A stretch of 64,000 nt of DNA from Candidatus Equicola faecalis (lineage in GTDB: Bacteria > Bacteroidota > Bacteroidia > Bacteroidales > Bacteroidaceae), in assembly GCA_018065185.1 (NCBI GenBank), contig JAGHTU010000022.1, positions 61,305 through 125,304 of the forward strand. Direction: 5' to 3'. The notes beneath the pieces were generated by a model. That model did not search any database. It had not been told where the DNA came from and was given only the letters and a program-made list of their open reading frames with translations. Position numbers and translations under genes: made by a program. Positions 53,301 through 63,814 of the stretch are shown here, piece after piece. Position 1 is the first letter of the stretch. Each line of letters starts with the position of its first letter.

Positions 53301-54951
53301 GAATAACACGAATCATTATACGGGTGGAACTTTCATCAATGGTGGTACAGTGGCTCCTTCATCGCTGGCATCAGCCACGGGATCTGAGTTCGGTGCTTTC
53401 GGACGTTACAACACACCTTTGCAAATGAGCCATAAGGCGACGCTCACGACATCAGTGGCAATGACAGCATCACATCCTATAACATTATCTAACGGTGGCG
53501 CAACGTTTGATGTGACAAAAAATACGCTTACCATAGATGGCGGTATCACCAAGACAGGGGAGGCAAATATCTATAAGACTGGTGGCGGTACATTGCAACT
53601 CTCATGCACGAACAATTTTGATACGCTCTTCATTTCTAAAGGCGAGGTGTATGACTATGGCGACAACCATTTCAACAATAAGACAGTGGTGTTCAATGGT
53701 GGTACGTTGCGTTACAACAATAGTATCAACAGTTATAGTTCAGACAATGTGAAGTTTGTTGTACCTGAAGGTCAGACAGGTGCTCTCTATCTTGATGGGC
53801 GTTGTGACTATTCGGGTACGTTGACAGGTGCAGGCTCGCTTGATGTGACCACTACATTTGTGCGCTGTCCGTTGCAGGGCAACTGGAGTGAATTCTCAGG
53901 TACGATAAAAGCCATCCAGGGACCAAAAGCAACTTACGACCCTACATTTGACTTTAACAACACCTACGGAATCGGTAAGGCAACACTCAATATCCAAAGC
54001 GGATGCACGGTCTATACCAATGGAAAGAATTTCGCTATAGGTGCTCTCACCGGCTCGGGCAATATCAGGAATGACGGCAACTGGGGTAGTTCGGTGAATA
54101 CGCTCACCATAGGCGGAAAGAACGAGGACTTTACGTTCTCCGGGCAGATAGTAAAGAGCAATATCACGAAGACGGGTATGGGTATTTGGACTGTATCGGA
54201 TGAGAAAGTGCTCGCTGAAGCTGGGCAGGTGACGATAAACGAAGGGTCTTTGAAATTGAATAAGCCGACAGCACTTGCAACCATGACTGGCTCCAAGACG
54301 CTCTATGTGGATGGTGGGGCTACCATTTGCGGTCGTGGTACTGTAAATTCGCTTTGTTTGCACGACGGTGCTGTGTATCGTCCTGGGGTAAATATTGCAG
54401 AGACGTCATGGACATTAAACATCGGCACTATCAAGGCTCTTGGCGATATTTCAGTAGAGACAGGTGCACAGGTCTATCTGAACAAGACCTCAAAGAATCC
54501 TACCAGTTCAAAGGGCATCGTGCAGTATTCCTATATGGAGGCAGGCGGTACGCTGACGCTGAACGGTACGATACACGTTATATATAAGACATCGGGATGG
54601 ACTCCTGCCATCGGCGATGAAATGATTCTGTTTGTTGCATCAAGCATTGTGGGCAATCCGACATTTGACCTGCAGGCGCTGCCTGAAGGACTGGCTTGGG
54701 ACTTGTCAACGGTGATGCAGGATGGTAAGATACGCGTTGTTTCTGTAACAGCTGTCAAGGGACTGCGTAATGATGAAAAAGTGAACTGCGAGGTCTTTAC
54801 GTTGAATGGCATAAAGGTGGCTGACTTGCACTCCGTGACATTAGATGGTGTGCAGACTGAGCTCAGGATGCGCGGATTAGTCAATGGTTCGTATATTCTG
54901 CGTCTTGTCGGTTGTGAGGCTGTGGAAACAAAGAAGATAACGTTAAGATAA
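50356..54951 (+). CDS. Rhamnogalacturonan lyase (PL11-like) fused to autotransporter-type beta-strand repeats and a T9SS-like C-terminus
   Basis: N-terminus RIGMDHLGRGLVAVKTTSGVFCSWRIQGDEYYDVQYNLYRDGTKVN; repeats ...GDGELTLPAVNETYTGPTEVWAGVLNF and NNTNHYTGGTFINGGTV; C-terminus NCEVFTLNGIKVADL...GLVNGSYILRLV. Confidence 0.88.
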   Translation: MKRIYVFMLFTLFISVCAMAQRIGMDHLGRGLVAVKTTSGVFCSWRIQGDEYYDVQYNLYRDGTKVNATPLNVSNYTDAGGSQSSNYTVRAVVKGVEQTACDAVGVMMQNYREIVPKHDKTLKATYVPNDACCADVDGDGELEILMKYDNSQEIAALFPKEGYQGEYTLLECLKQDGTVLWWVNCGPNMGDFQNNEQNIVGYDWDCDGRAEAVMRLCEGAVIHVADGKVFTVGGEGWTNYRIPKVEGGVEWFTYYGREYLLYVNGATGEPYQCIDYPLKRLENGETDLSAAWGDGYGHRCSKFFFGAPYLDGRHPSIFLARGIYTRHKMIAYDVDPQTHALSVRWQWTNNKAGSPWYGQGYHNYSIADVDWDGRDEIIFGSMVIDDNGKGLSTTGLGHGDAHHVADLDPYRKGQEFFACNEAAPDNNFRDATTSKIYFRETSTKDDARAIAGNFSDSWPGAQAVSSHSTGVIGLSADANVATNKNDIQQNFRIYWDGDLLEETFNGMGTRNSAGGIWKYGAGQIATLTGSLTNNDTKATPCFQGDVTGDWREEIIMRTAANNIRIYTTTTPTSWRNYSLWYDHQYRNAMVWQMCGYNQPPHTSYFLGQLENITIAPPPLTMQGRTEVMDGGTISGTGGDIILCQMKDATVNVSDGTSPHVMVVNTPSWVQGNAPSEATTKDFPISTTYMKHTLTGGAFTGAMRLVKQGDGELTLPAVNETYTGPTEVWAGVLNFDGQMPSSRLWLNRFAILNTSATYGKTIEMNYASELRPGGVDKKGTVSVDSLIMGFGSRLVLDIFSENTDADLLKANVLKIERKGWKMGPKYLTPVLEFHAHGIGGSKKIASGKYLIAEVAKIDGDVNDLIVENIPLAKYSLSYEDGKLYLNIEALRDAADVVWSGAVNNVWNTADAKNFLLDGKENYFVPSDRVTFDDTANNTSVQVQGAVYPASVVFNNNTKTYTIGGDSIIGDASVTFNGAGTVNMNNTNHYTGGTFINGGTVAPSSLASATGSEFGAFGRYNTPLQMSHKATLTTSVAMTASHPITLSNGGATFDVTKNTLTIDGGITKTGEANIYKTGGGTLQLSCTNNFDTLFISKGEVYDYGDNHFNNKTVVFNGGTLRYNNSINSYSSDNVKFVVPEGQTGALYLDGRCDYSGTLTGAGSLDVTTTFVRCPLQGNWSEFSGTIKAIQGPKATYDPTFDFNNTYGIGKATLNIQSGCTVYTNGKNFAIGALTGSGNIRNDGNWGSSVNTLTIGGKNEDFTFSGQIVKSNITKTGMGIWTVSDEKVLAEAGQVTINEGSLKLNKPTALATMTGSKTLYVDGGATICGRGTVNSLCLHDGAVYRPGVNIAETSWTLNIGTIKALGDISVETGAQVYLNKTSKNPTSSKGIVQYSYMEAGGTLTLNGTIHVIYKTSGWTPAIGDEMILFVASSIVGNPTFDLQALPEGLAWDLSTVMQDGKIRVVSVTAVKGLRNDEKVNCEVFTLNGIKVADLHSVTLDGVQTELRMRGLVNGSYILRLVGCEAVETKKITLR

Positions 54952-54958
54952 GTGGTAT

Positions 54959-57337
54959 ATGAAAACAATAGCAAAAGCGTTTATTTTTATGGTGTTTCTC
55001 TCTCTGTCATCACAGGTGTGTGCTGATGGTGTGACAGAGCGTATAAAACTCAATGAGGGCTGGATGTTTCAGGCAGGAGACACTGTCGCTTTCAACTGGA
55101 AGAGTGTAAGACTGCCTCACGATTTTCAGATTTCCCAGCCATGGGTGGCACCGTCAAAGGATGAGAAAGCCAACAATAACGACCCTGGAGCAAACGTTAA
55201 GAGTCGCCTTTCTTCGCGTGGCTTTAAGGAAATGGGCATAGGATGGTATAAACGCATACTGGATGTGCCTGAGACGATGAAGGGACGTCGCCTCTTGCTT
55301 GACTTTGAAGGAATCATGTACACCGGTGATGTATATCTCAACGGACAGCGCATCGGTGGCACGGATTATGGTTACGTTGGTTTTGAAATAGATGTCACAA
55401 AGCTTGTCCGCTACGGCAAACCGAATGTGCTTTGCGTGAAAGCCGACACACGCGAACCGCTTAATTCACGCTGGTACACGGGGGGAGGACTCTTCCGTGA
55501 TATGTGGCTCATCACCACTCCTGCGGATATGTGGTTTGCACGCCATCCGTTGTATATCACTACGAAAGACAACCGCTATGTGAATATCAGTGCAGGCGTA
55601 AGTACGACTTTACGCTCGGACAGTGTGACGATGGAGGTGATTATTACCGACCCTGACGGCAGACAGGTGTTCTCACAGCAGTCGTTGTTGAGACGTAACA
55701 GACATTATAAGATAGAAGAACTGCGGTTGCCAGAGATTGACCTCGCTGTCTCGTCAGAGCGTGCTGGCACGAAACTGCAGTTGTGGGACTGTGAACATCC
55801 TGCATTATATACTGTATGCGTTAGGATGTTGCATGATGATGGTAGTGTGGCAGATGAGACATCTTCCACGTTTGGTGTACGCACAATAGAAATCGTGCCG
55901 GGACGTGGCTTATTACTGAATGGCGAGAAGGTGTTATTAAAGGGTTATGCCAATCATCATAGTCTTGGGGCTCTTGGCGCTGCAGTCTATCCTGATGCAA
56001 TAGAGAAACGCATAAAACTGATAAAAGAGTATGGACTGAATCATATCCGTACATCACATAATCCGTATAGCACGTCATTCCTTGACCTTTGTGACCGTTA
56101 CGGCATACTCGTGGTTGATGAATTGTATGATAAATGGTTTACGCAATATACCGGTGGACGGGGCGATTTCGCATCATTGTGGCAGCACGACCTGCCGGAG
56201 TGGGTGCAGCGTGACCGCAATCATCCGTGCGTGGTGATGTGGAGCTTTGGTAATGAACTGCAGTCATATTCACAGACTGCCTATAATGATTGGGGAGTGA
56301 CGCAGTATCGTCTGATGAAGACACTCCTGCACCGTTACGACACTACACGCCTTTCTACTGTTGCCATGCACCCACGCTACCGCAATTGGGAGACAGACTC
56401 TCTGCCTTGCGATCTGGCAATGCAGACCGATGTGCAGGCATATAACTATCGTTACATGTATTTCCCAGGCGACGGACGACGTTTCCCTCACATGAAATTC
56501 TATCAGAGTGAGGCTTCTATGGCTGCTATGGGACCGAACTATTTTGAGATGGACCTTGACAAGGTCATAGGACTTGCTTATTGGGGACTCATTGACTACC
56601 TTGGCGAGAGTCAGGGATGGCCTGCAAAAGGTTGGGCACAAGGAGGCTTTGACCTATCGCTCGAACCGAAACCGAAAGCCTTTCTCCTGAAGAGCATGTT
56701 CTGCAAGAAACCGATGGTGCATATTGGTGTGATAGAGAAGAAAGGTGATGTGATGTGGAATGGCGTACAGACTGGTATGGATGGCATGACAGATCATTGG
56801 AATCGTGCTGACGGTGCGAAACTAAATTTGATCACATATACTAATGCCGAGGAGGTGGAACTCTTCCTCAATGGACGGAGCATAGGAAAACAGACCAATC
56901 CGAATGATTCGAAAAACCGTAACCAGATACGCTGGAATGCTGTGCCATACGAAAAGGGAACACTTGAGGCTGTGGCATATACCGAAGGACGTCCTGTGGC
57001 ACGTCATAAGATAGAGACAACGGATGAGGCGGTAAGACTGAAAGCCGTTGTTGAAGACAATGGAAAAGAACTGGTGCATGTGCGTGTCATTGCGGTAGAT
57101 AAAAAAGGTCGCCGTGTGCCTATGTGTGCGAAAGACGTGCATGTGGCAGTGAGTGGTGGTGAACTCATAGCGATGGATAATGGAGATATGAACTCTCCTG
57201 AACTTCATACATCAGACCACCGCACGCTGTATAACGGTTCGGTACTGGCGATTGTGCGGAAGTCGGGGCAGGGAGATATCAAACTCATGGCAACCGCTGA
57301 CGGACTAAAGTCAATAACAATAAAAATAACAGAATAA
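54959..57337 (+). CDS. Glycoside hydrolase family 2 protein
   Basis: LNEGWMFQAGD, VRLPHDFQI, YKRILDVPE, VLLKGYANHHSLGALGAAVYPDAIEKRIKLIKEYGLNHIRTSHNPYS. Confidence 0.93.
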   Translation: MKTIAKAFIFMVFLSLSSQVCADGVTERIKLNEGWMFQAGDTVAFNWKSVRLPHDFQISQPWVAPSKDEKANNNDPGANVKSRLSSRGFKEMGIGWYKRILDVPETMKGRRLLLDFEGIMYTGDVYLNGQRIGGTDYGYVGFEIDVTKLVRYGKPNVLCVKADTREPLNSRWYTGGGLFRDMWLITTPADMWFARHPLYITTKDNRYVNISAGVSTTLRSDSVTMEVIITDPDGRQVFSQQSLLRRNRHYKIEELRLPEIDLAVSSERAGTKLQLWDCEHPALYTVCVRMLHDDGSVADETSSTFGVRTIEIVPGRGLLLNGEKVLLKGYANHHSLGALGAAVYPDAIEKRIKLIKEYGLNHIRTSHNPYSTSFLDLCDRYGILVVDELYDKWFTQYTGGRGDFASLWQHDLPEWVQRDRNHPCVVMWSFGNELQSYSQTAYNDWGVTQYRLMKTLLHRYDTTRLSTVAMHPRYRNWETDSLPCDLAMQTDVQAYNYRYMYFPGDGRRFPHMKFYQSEASMAAMGPNYFEMDLDKVIGLAYWGLIDYLGESQGWPAKGWAQGGFDLSLEPKPKAFLLKSMFCKKPMVHIGVIEKKGDVMWNGVQTGMDGMTDHWNRADGAKLNLITYTNAEEVELFLNGRSIGKQTNPNDSKNRNQIRWNAVPYEKGTLEAVAYTEGRPVARHKIETTDEAVRLKAVVEDNGKELVHVRVIAVDKKGRRVPMCAKDVHVAVSGGELIAMDNGDMNSPELHTSDHRTLYNGSVLAIVRKSGQGDIKLMATADGLKSITIKITE

Positions 57338-58287
57338 TGTCTTACACAGCATTGGAAGACAGATACGAAAATGGTATGCGCTATGTGCGTTGTGGCAATA
57401 GTGGTGTATTGTTGCCTGCTGTCTCTTTGGGGTTCTGGCATAATTTTGGAGGCGTGGATTCCTATCAACGTAGCATGGAAATCACACATTATGCTTTCGA
57501 CCATGGCATAGTGCATTTTGACCTTGCTAATAACTATGGTCCTCCGTATGGCTCTGCCGAAGAAACGATGGGGCGACTCATGGATGATAGTTTCCGTCCA
57601 TACCGTGATGAACTCTTTATCTCATCAAAAGCAGGATATGACATGTGGCAGGGGCCTTACGGCAACTGGGGAAGCAGAAAATACATGATGGCAAGTCTCG
57701 ACCAGAGCTTGAAGCGTATGCATCTTGACTATGTGGATTTGTTTTATTCGCATCGTTATGACCCTGACACGCCATTGGAAGAGACTCTGCAGGCACTCGT
57801 GGATATTGTTCGGCAAGGCAAGGCTCTATATGTGGGCATCTCACGGTGGCCCCTCGAAGCTACACGTTTTGCAATAGAATATCTGCGTGATGCACATGTG
57901 CCACTGCTTATCTATCAGGGACGGCTGAATATGCTTGACCGCGCACCTATGGATGAAGGCATCCTTGATCTGCTTGAACAGGAGAAGGTGGGCTTTATCT
58001 CATTCTCACCCTTGGCGCAGGGACTGCTCACTGACCGTTATCTGAACGGCATACCACAGGACTCTCGCATGAGGCGCGAGCATTTCCTGAAGTCATCGAT
58101 GCTCACCGATGCCCTCCTGCATAAGCTCCGCACATGGAACAGCGAGGCTCAGACAAAAGGGCAGACACTTGCGGAGATGGCATTACGCTGGATTCTGCAA
58201 CAGAAAGCAGTGACGAGCGTCCTTGTCGGAGCAAGCAGTGTCCAGCAGCTGGATAAAAACCTGAAGGCGATAACTCTTGATTCCTGA
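57337..58287 (+). CDS. Aldo/keto reductase (YghZ-like)
   Basis: VSLGFWHNFGG, HFDLANNYGPPYGSAEETMGRLM, MALRWILQQKAVTSVLVGASSVQQLDKNL. Confidence 0.92.
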   Translation: MSYTALEDRYENGMRYVRCGNSGVLLPAVSLGFWHNFGGVDSYQRSMEITHYAFDHGIVHFDLANNYGPPYGSAEETMGRLMDDSFRPYRDELFISSKAGYDMWQGPYGNWGSRKYMMASLDQSLKRMHLDYVDLFYSHRYDPDTPLEETLQALVDIVRQGKALYVGISRWPLEATRFAIEYLRDAHVPLLIYQGRLNMLDRAPMDEGILDLLEQEKVGFISFSPLAQGLLTDRYLNGIPQDSRMRREHFLKSSMLTDALLHKLRTWNSEAQTKGQTLAEMALRWILQQKAVTSVLVGASSVQQLDKNLKAITLDS

Positions 58288-58295
58288 TTTGTGTT

Positions 58296-58589
58296 ATGAG
58301 GTCCAGTCTTTGTTCTTCGTGTGTGTCAGGCGATAGCGATTGTGTGCATCGCAGGATGATGGAGGCATATCCCGATGATGAGTTAGATTTGTATTTCGAA
58401 GATGAAGAACTGGACCGTTATTGTGGACGACGTTCATGTGAATATACCGATGATGAGGCAGGAGAGTTTCGCGAGGTGATGATGACGATGCGTCCCGATG
58501 AGGTGGGGGAGTGGTGCCGTTGCTTGCAGTTGCGGTGTCTTGAAGTGCCTGACCAGATAAAGGATGAACTTACATTACTGTTGCAATAA
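58296..58589 (+). CDS. Small Cys-rich acidic protein of unknown function
   Basis: 97 aa, several Cys (CSSC, GRRSC, WCRC); same-strand position between two genes. Confidence 0.5.
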   Translation: MRSSLCSSCVSGDSDCVHRRMMEAYPDDELDLYFEDEELDRYCGRRSCEYTDDEAGEFREVMMTMRPDEVGEWCRCLQLRCLEVPDQIKDELTLLLQ

Positions 58590-58619
58590 AAAGAAAATGC
58601 TTATCGTTATTTCATATAG

Positions 58620-61511
58620 ATGAAATCGCGCGACTTCTATATACTGATATTATCATCATTTCTCATCGTGTTGTTGTCAGCTTGTTCCAACACCAAGAAT
58701 ACGGCACAGACTCGTTGGTGGCATGCTTTTACGGCGCGTTATAACACATATTATAACGGCTCTGTTGCCTATATTGACGGTGCGTTGGAAAAGGAGAAAG
58801 GTAATGTTGATGACTTTACAGAGGATATTCCACTCTACACAATAGGTAATAAAGAAAGCCGCAGTATCGGTGCTGGAAATTTCGATAAGGCGATAGAAAA
58901 ATGTGAAAAGGCAATAAAACTGCATAGCATCACCAAGCGACCGGAATGGAAGAAAAACCGCCGTAAGACAGAGGCAGATAAGGAATGGCTTTCACGGCGT
59001 GAGTATAATCCTTTCCTATGGAAAGCTTGGTTTATGATGGGGCGTTCACAGTTCATGAAGGGCGAGTTTGAAGAGGCTGCATCAACATTCATTTATATGA
59101 GTCGGCTCTATGAGACCCAACCATCAATACGTGGTGTGGCACAGGCTTGGCTAGCACGCTGCTATACGGAGAACGACTGGTTCTATGAGGCAGAAGATGT
59201 GATCCGTATGATAAACCGTGACACCATAACCTGGCGCACACAGCGCGAACTTGATGGAACAATGGCTGACTATTATCTGTGTCAGAATCGTTATGCTGAA
59301 GCTGTGCCTTACTTGAATAAAGTAATAAAACAGGAGAAACGCAAAGACCAACGCGCTCGTGAGTGGTTCCTCATGGGGCAGGTGGAAACGCATCTCGGTC
59401 ATAAGGAAGAGGCTTATCGTGCTTATGGAAAATGTATCCATAATAATCCGCCATACATTCTGAGTTTCAATGCACGCATAGCACGTACAGAAGTGATGGC
59501 AGATAAGAATGTGAAAGGCACAATTTCCCGTCTTCGCCGTATGTCAAGGAATGTGAACAATAAAGACTACCTTGATCAGGTGTATTATGCTCTGGGCAAT
59601 GTTTATCTCTCACAGAAAGACACCGTAAATGCTATTGCAGAATATGAGAAAGGTGTGGAGAAAGCCACCCGTGCCGGCATAGAAAAGGGTGTTCTGCTCC
59701 TTAAATTGGGAAATATCTACTGGGAGCAGGAAAAGTATTCCGATGCACAACGCTGTTATGGACAGGCTATAGGCCTGCTTGATCAGGAGCGTGATGACTA
59801 TGATGAACTCTCCAAGCGCAGTAAGGTGCTGGATGAACTGGTGCCATACACAGATGCAGTGCATCTGCAGGACTCATTGCAGGTGTTGGCAAACATGGAT
59901 TCCGTATCGCGCGACAAGGCTATTGACCGCGTGATAGCCCAATTGATACAGAAAGAGAAAGAAGAAAAACGTAAGGCAGAAGAGGAAGCTGCTGAGGCTG
60001 AGGTGGCGAAACAACAGGCAACAGGCAATGCTGCTGCAAACCGTACCAATACTCCTTCGACTCTTACTACGGCTCAAAGTAATGGACAGTGGTATTTCTA
60101 TAATCAGCAGGCTGTGCAGCAAGGTAAAAATTCTTTCGTCCGTTTGTGGGGTAAACGTGATAATGCTGATGACTGGCAACGTATGAATAAGACTGTGGTG
60201 GCAGGTTCCTCTGCCTTAGAAGAGCCAACTGAAGGTGAAGAAATGGCAGAGGTGGGAGATTCTGTTCAAAACATAGAAACAGATGTGGCAGATGCCGTGT
60301 CGGACAGTCTTGCTAACGACCCTCACCGCCGTGAATATTATTATGCGCAGATTCCTATGACGGAAGATGCCCTCATACAGAGTAATCTCATAATAATGGA
60401 TGGCCTGTATAATTCGGGTGTAATCTTCAAGGATAAACTGAATAATCTTTCGCTTGCTGAAAAAGCTCTCCTGCGTCTGGAAAATGATTATTCCGATTAT
60501 GAGAATATGGCAGATGCCTACTATCATCTTTACCTGCTTTATGCCCGTAAGGGAGATATGTTGATAGCAAATACCTATGTGGCAAAATTGCAGGAGCATT
60601 TCCCAGATAATGACTGGACAAAACTCCTTTCTGATCCTAATTTCGTGACAAATCAGATGTTCGGAGTACACATCGAAGACTCTCTGTATGCTGCCACTTA
60701 CGATGCTTTCAAGGCTGGTGATATGAGGGCGGTGCGGACCAATACCGAAGTTTCGGACACACGTTTCCCTATAGGTGCCAACCGCTCAAAGTTCCTGTTC
60801 ATCGATGGTCTTCGTAAACTGAATGAAAACGACGCCAAAGGATGCTTGGATAATATGCAGCAGGTGATTGACAAATATCCGCAGAGTGAGGTGGCAGAGA
60901 TGGCAGGAAATATCCTCAATGGTGTCAAGGAAGGACGGCAATTGAGAGGTGGAGCATTCGATGCCGGTAGCATCTGGGAACGGCGCTCGGTGAATGTGGC
61001 AGAAAGCGACAGCGCAGCCGTGGTGCAGGCTCTCTCCACTGAGCGTAATACAAATTTCATCTTCCTGCTGGCTTTCCCTGAAGGAAAAGTCAATGAAAAC
61101 CAACTGCTATATGATTTGGCGCGACATAACTTCACCAATTATCTTGTTCGTAATTTTGATATCGTCATTGAGCATGAGTCTGGCATCGGACGTATGGAAG
61201 TTCGTGGCTTCCGCTCCTACGATGAGGCATGGCAGTATTCTCACCAGTTGCTGTCGGATGAGGCAATGCGGGCGCGCTTACCAAAAGAAGCAAAGGTCAT
61301 TCTCATAAGTGAGGATAACTTTGTCCTGCTTGGTTCAAGTTTCAGTTATAAGGATTATGAAGATTTCTATCGCAAGAATTTTGCTCCTGTGAAAGTTTCA
61401 GAAGATGATTTGCTACAGGAGCCAGAGGAGATAGAATACCGTCAGGAGAACGAAGACGAACAGAACGAGGATTCCTCAATAGATGTCATAGATGATTGGG
61501 AAATGTGGTAA
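58620..61511 (+). CDS. PorW/SprE-like TPR lipoprotein (T9SS/gliding accessory)
   Basis: Lipobox [42 protein letters not shown]. Confidence 0.85.
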   Translation: MKSRDFYILILSSFLIVLLSACSNTKNTAQTRWWHAFTARYNTYYNGSVAYIDGALEKEKGNVDDFTEDIPLYTIGNKESRSIGAGNFDKAIEKCEKAIKLHSITKRPEWKKNRRKTEADKEWLSRREYNPFLWKAWFMMGRSQFMKGEFEEAASTFIYMSRLYETQPSIRGVAQAWLARCYTENDWFYEAEDVIRMINRDTITWRTQRELDGTMADYYLCQNRYAEAVPYLNKVIKQEKRKDQRAREWFLMGQVETHLGHKEEAYRAYGKCIHNNPPYILSFNARIARTEVMADKNVKGTISRLRRMSRNVNNKDYLDQVYYALGNVYLSQKDTVNAIAEYEKGVEKATRAGIEKGVLLLKLGNIYWEQEKYSDAQRCYGQAIGLLDQERDDYDELSKRSKVLDELVPYTDAVHLQDSLQVLANMDSVSRDKAIDRVIAQLIQKEKEEKRKAEEEAAEAEVAKQQATGNAAANRTNTPSTLTTAQSNGQWYFYNQQAVQQGKNSFVRLWGKRDNADDWQRMNKTVVAGSSALEEPTEGEEMAEVGDSVQNIETDVADAVSDSLANDPHRREYYYAQIPMTEDALIQSNLIIMDGLYNSGVIFKDKLNNLSLAEKALLRLENDYSDYENMADAYYHLYLLYARKGDMLIANTYVAKLQEHFPDNDWTKLLSDPNFVTNQMFGVHIEDSLYAATYDAFKAGDMRAVRTNTEVSDTRFPIGANRSKFLFIDGLRKLNENDAKGCLDNMQQVIDKYPQSEVAEMAGNILNGVKEGRQLRGGAFDAGSIWERRSVNVAESDSAAVVQALSTERNTNFIFLLAFPEGKVNENQLLYDLARHNFTNYLVRNFDIVIEHESGIGRMEVRGFRSYDEAWQYSHQLLSDEAMRARLPKEAKVILISEDNFVLLGSSFSYKDYEDFYRKNFAPVKVSEDDLLQEPEEIEYRQENEDEQNEDSSIDVIDDWEMW

Positions 61512-61537
61512 TATCAGAATTGAAAAAATATATTAAT

Positions 61538-61918
61538 ATGATAGATTTACATATTCATGATTTGGGACAGATAGATGTTATGGCAGCTGATTTCGTCAGC
61601 CAGATGACTGATGCCCGTGTTTATGCCTTCTATGGCGAGATGGGAGCAGGAAAGACCACTTTCATAAAGGCTCTCTGCCGTGCGCTGGGAGTGGAAGACG
61701 TTATAACGTCTCCCACATTCTCAATCATCAACGAATATACGACACCAAAAGAGACCATCTATCATTTCGATTTTTACCGTATTAAAAAGTTGGAAGAAGT
61801 GTATGATATGGGATATGAGGATTATTTCTATTCCGATGCTCTCTGTTTCATTGAATGGCCAGAACTGGTGGAGGAACTCCTGCCAGAAGATACTGTCCGT
61901 GTGCATATTTCGCACTGA
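61538..61918 (+). CDS. tsaE: tRNA threonylcarbamoyladenosine biosynthesis ATPase TsaE
   Basis: [40 protein letters not shown]...HFDFYRI; internal ATG at 61538 is the likely start. Confidence 0.92.
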   Translation: MIDLHIHDLGQIDVMAADFVSQMTDARVYAFYGEMGAGKTTFIKALCRALGVEDVITSPTFSIINEYTTPKETIYHFDFYRIKKLEEVYDMGYEDYFYSDALCFIEWPELVEELLPEDTVRVHISH

Positions 61919-62033
61919 AAACAAAAAATGTTAAAAGTTTGGGCGTATTCAATAAACCTTTCTTATTTTTGCCCATCATAATAATGGTATGTGATAAACA
62001 TTAGATTATAAAACAACGAAAAGGAGAAAAATT

Positions 62034-62861
62034 ATGAAGAAAGTATTTTATTTGGCATTAGTTGTCGTAATCGGTCTCAGCTCATGTGCAAGTAAGAAAG
62101 ACTTGGTGAACTGTCAGACTGAAAACAGACAGTTGCAAGGTCAATATCAAAGCACAAAGGAGGAGTTGGCAGCATCGAAAAGTCGTGTTGCAAGTCTTGA
62201 GGAGCAGATAAAGAATCTGACTGCTGCTAATCAGGCTCTGCAGAAGTCACTAGACAATTCTCTGACCGCTGGTTCGCAGGGAAATGTGAATATTGCTAAA
62301 CTTGTTGACCAGATTAACGAGTCGAATCAGTATATCCGTCATTTGGTAGAGATGAAGAGCAAATCTGATTCTTTGAATCTAGTACTGACGAACAATCTCA
62401 CCCGTTCTCTTTCAAAAGAAGAGTTGAAGGATGTTGATGTTCAGGTGTTGAAGGGTGTTGTTTATATCTCTCTTAACGACAATATGCTTTACAAGACCGG
62501 TAGTTATGAAATCAGTAGTCGTGCAGAAGAGACACTCTCCAAGATTGCTAAAATCATTATGGATTACAAGGACTATGAAGTGCTTGTCGAAGGCAATACG
62601 GATAATGTGCCAATCAAGCGTGAGAATATCCGTAACAACTGGGATTTGAGTTGTCTCCGTGCTTCGAGCGTGGTTCAGCATCTTCAGGATAAGTATGGCG
62701 TTGACCCTAAGCGTCTCACAGCCGGTGGTCGTGGCGAGTATAATCCTATTGCTGATAATGATAATGAGGTGGGTAAACAGCGCAACCGCCGTACACAGAT
62801 TATCATCACTCCTCAGCTTGACCAGTTTATGGATCTGCTTGATGCTAATCCTGCAAAGTAA
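62034..62861 (+). CDS. OmpA-family lipoprotein
   Basis: Lipobox GLSSC, coiled coil, then YEVLVEGNTDNVPIKRENIRNNWDLSCLRASSVVQHL...GRGEYNPIADNDNEVGKQRNRRTQIIITP. Confidence 0.93.
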   Translation: MKKVFYLALVVVIGLSSCASKKDLVNCQTENRQLQGQYQSTKEELAASKSRVASLEEQIKNLTAANQALQKSLDNSLTAGSQGNVNIAKLVDQINESNQYIRHLVEMKSKSDSLNLVLTNNLTRSLSKEELKDVDVQVLKGVVYISLNDNMLYKTGSYEISSRAEETLSKIAKIIMDYKDYEVLVEGNTDNVPIKRENIRNNWDLSCLRASSVVQHLQDKYGVDPKRLTAGGRGEYNPIADNDNEVGKQRNRRTQIIITPQLDQFMDLLDANPAK

Positions 62862-62872
62862 TAATGATTACT

Positions 62873-62914
62873 ACAATATATAAAGGTGTGCTTCGGCACA
62901 CCTTTATATATTGT
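62873..62914. terminator. Intrinsic terminator with UUCG loop
   Basis: ACAATATATAAAGGTGTGC-TTCG-GCACACCTTTATATATTGT, 19-bp perfect stem after the OmpA gene. Confidence 0.92.
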
Positions 62915-62963
62915 TATCGTTTGTGATGCTTCCCCATAGCTTATAGTTGTTGCATTAAGTTTT

Positions 62964-63761
62964 ATGAAGCGTTCTCTGCTCATAGTGATATTGATATTAG
63001 TCAGCGGTGGATTATGGGCTCAGGTGCAGGAGACATCTGTTCCGAATGATTCTGTGTATATAGGTAATGTCCCTATGGAGAAGCAATATGAATATGTTAC
63101 TGATATGGATTCTCCGTATCAATTGCCTCAAACGGATTTCCTGAAATCTGAAAATCCAAGACTGATATTGACAAATCCTATTCTTCCTTTGAAGATGACC
63201 TATAAGGTGCAACCTTATAAGCCTGTTACATCACTTGCCCTGTGGAACGGAGGCTCGCTGATAGGCTCTAATAGCATGTATTATTCCCCTTTGACAGGAT
63301 ACACAGCAACTGCAAATCTGTTGCTTTACGAAAGTGTGGGCAGATGGACTTTTGAGGGTAATGCTGGTCTGCAGAAATATGGAGGTATGGCTAATACCTT
63401 TACTTTTGATGCAAGTGCTATGTATCGAATTGGCAATAATGTTTCGGCAACACTGTTCGGAATGTATCAAAGCCCCAGTTTTTGGAGCACATATAAAACT
63501 TCTTCAGGGTATCAGTATGGAGGTTATTTCTCATTAGAGACGAATAATCATAAATGGGGTGTTGACCTTGGGGCGCGACATGTGTACAACCCATGGAACG
63601 GACAGCATGCCGTGATTCCAATAGTCAAGCCATATTACAAGATTGGAAATAGCAAATTGGGTATTGACCTTGGTGGGTTGCTTAATAGGAATGCTGCCAA
63701 TGACGGACCACCAATGTTCGTGCCTAAACCGCGCCCAATGGTTGCTGTCCCAAGAAGATGA
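62964..63761 (+). CDS. Secreted/outer-membrane protein of unknown function
   Basis: Signal peptide MKRSLLIVILILVSGGLWAQ; alternating beta-rich sequence. Confidence 0.6.
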   Translation: MKRSLLIVILILVSGGLWAQVQETSVPNDSVYIGNVPMEKQYEYVTDMDSPYQLPQTDFLKSENPRLILTNPILPLKMTYKVQPYKPVTSLALWNGGSLIGSNSMYYSPLTGYTATANLLLYESVGRWTFEGNAGLQKYGGMANTFTFDASAMYRIGNNVSATLFGMYQSPSFWSTYKTSSGYQYGGYFSLETNNHKWGVDLGARHVYNPWNGQHAVIPIVKPYYKIGNSKLGIDLGGLLNRNAANDGPPMFVPKPRPMVAVPRR

Positions 63762-63814
63762 TGACCGCCTTAAAGGGGAACTTTTGTCCCTCCCTCGGGA
63801 GGGGTTAGGGACCC

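Noticed and set aside
63788-63803. CCCTCCC-TC-GGGAGGG hairpin before copy E as part of family 2
   Set aside because: A perfect hairpin, but copy D has no equivalent at this position, so I treat it as a separate terminator-like or G-rich repeat.
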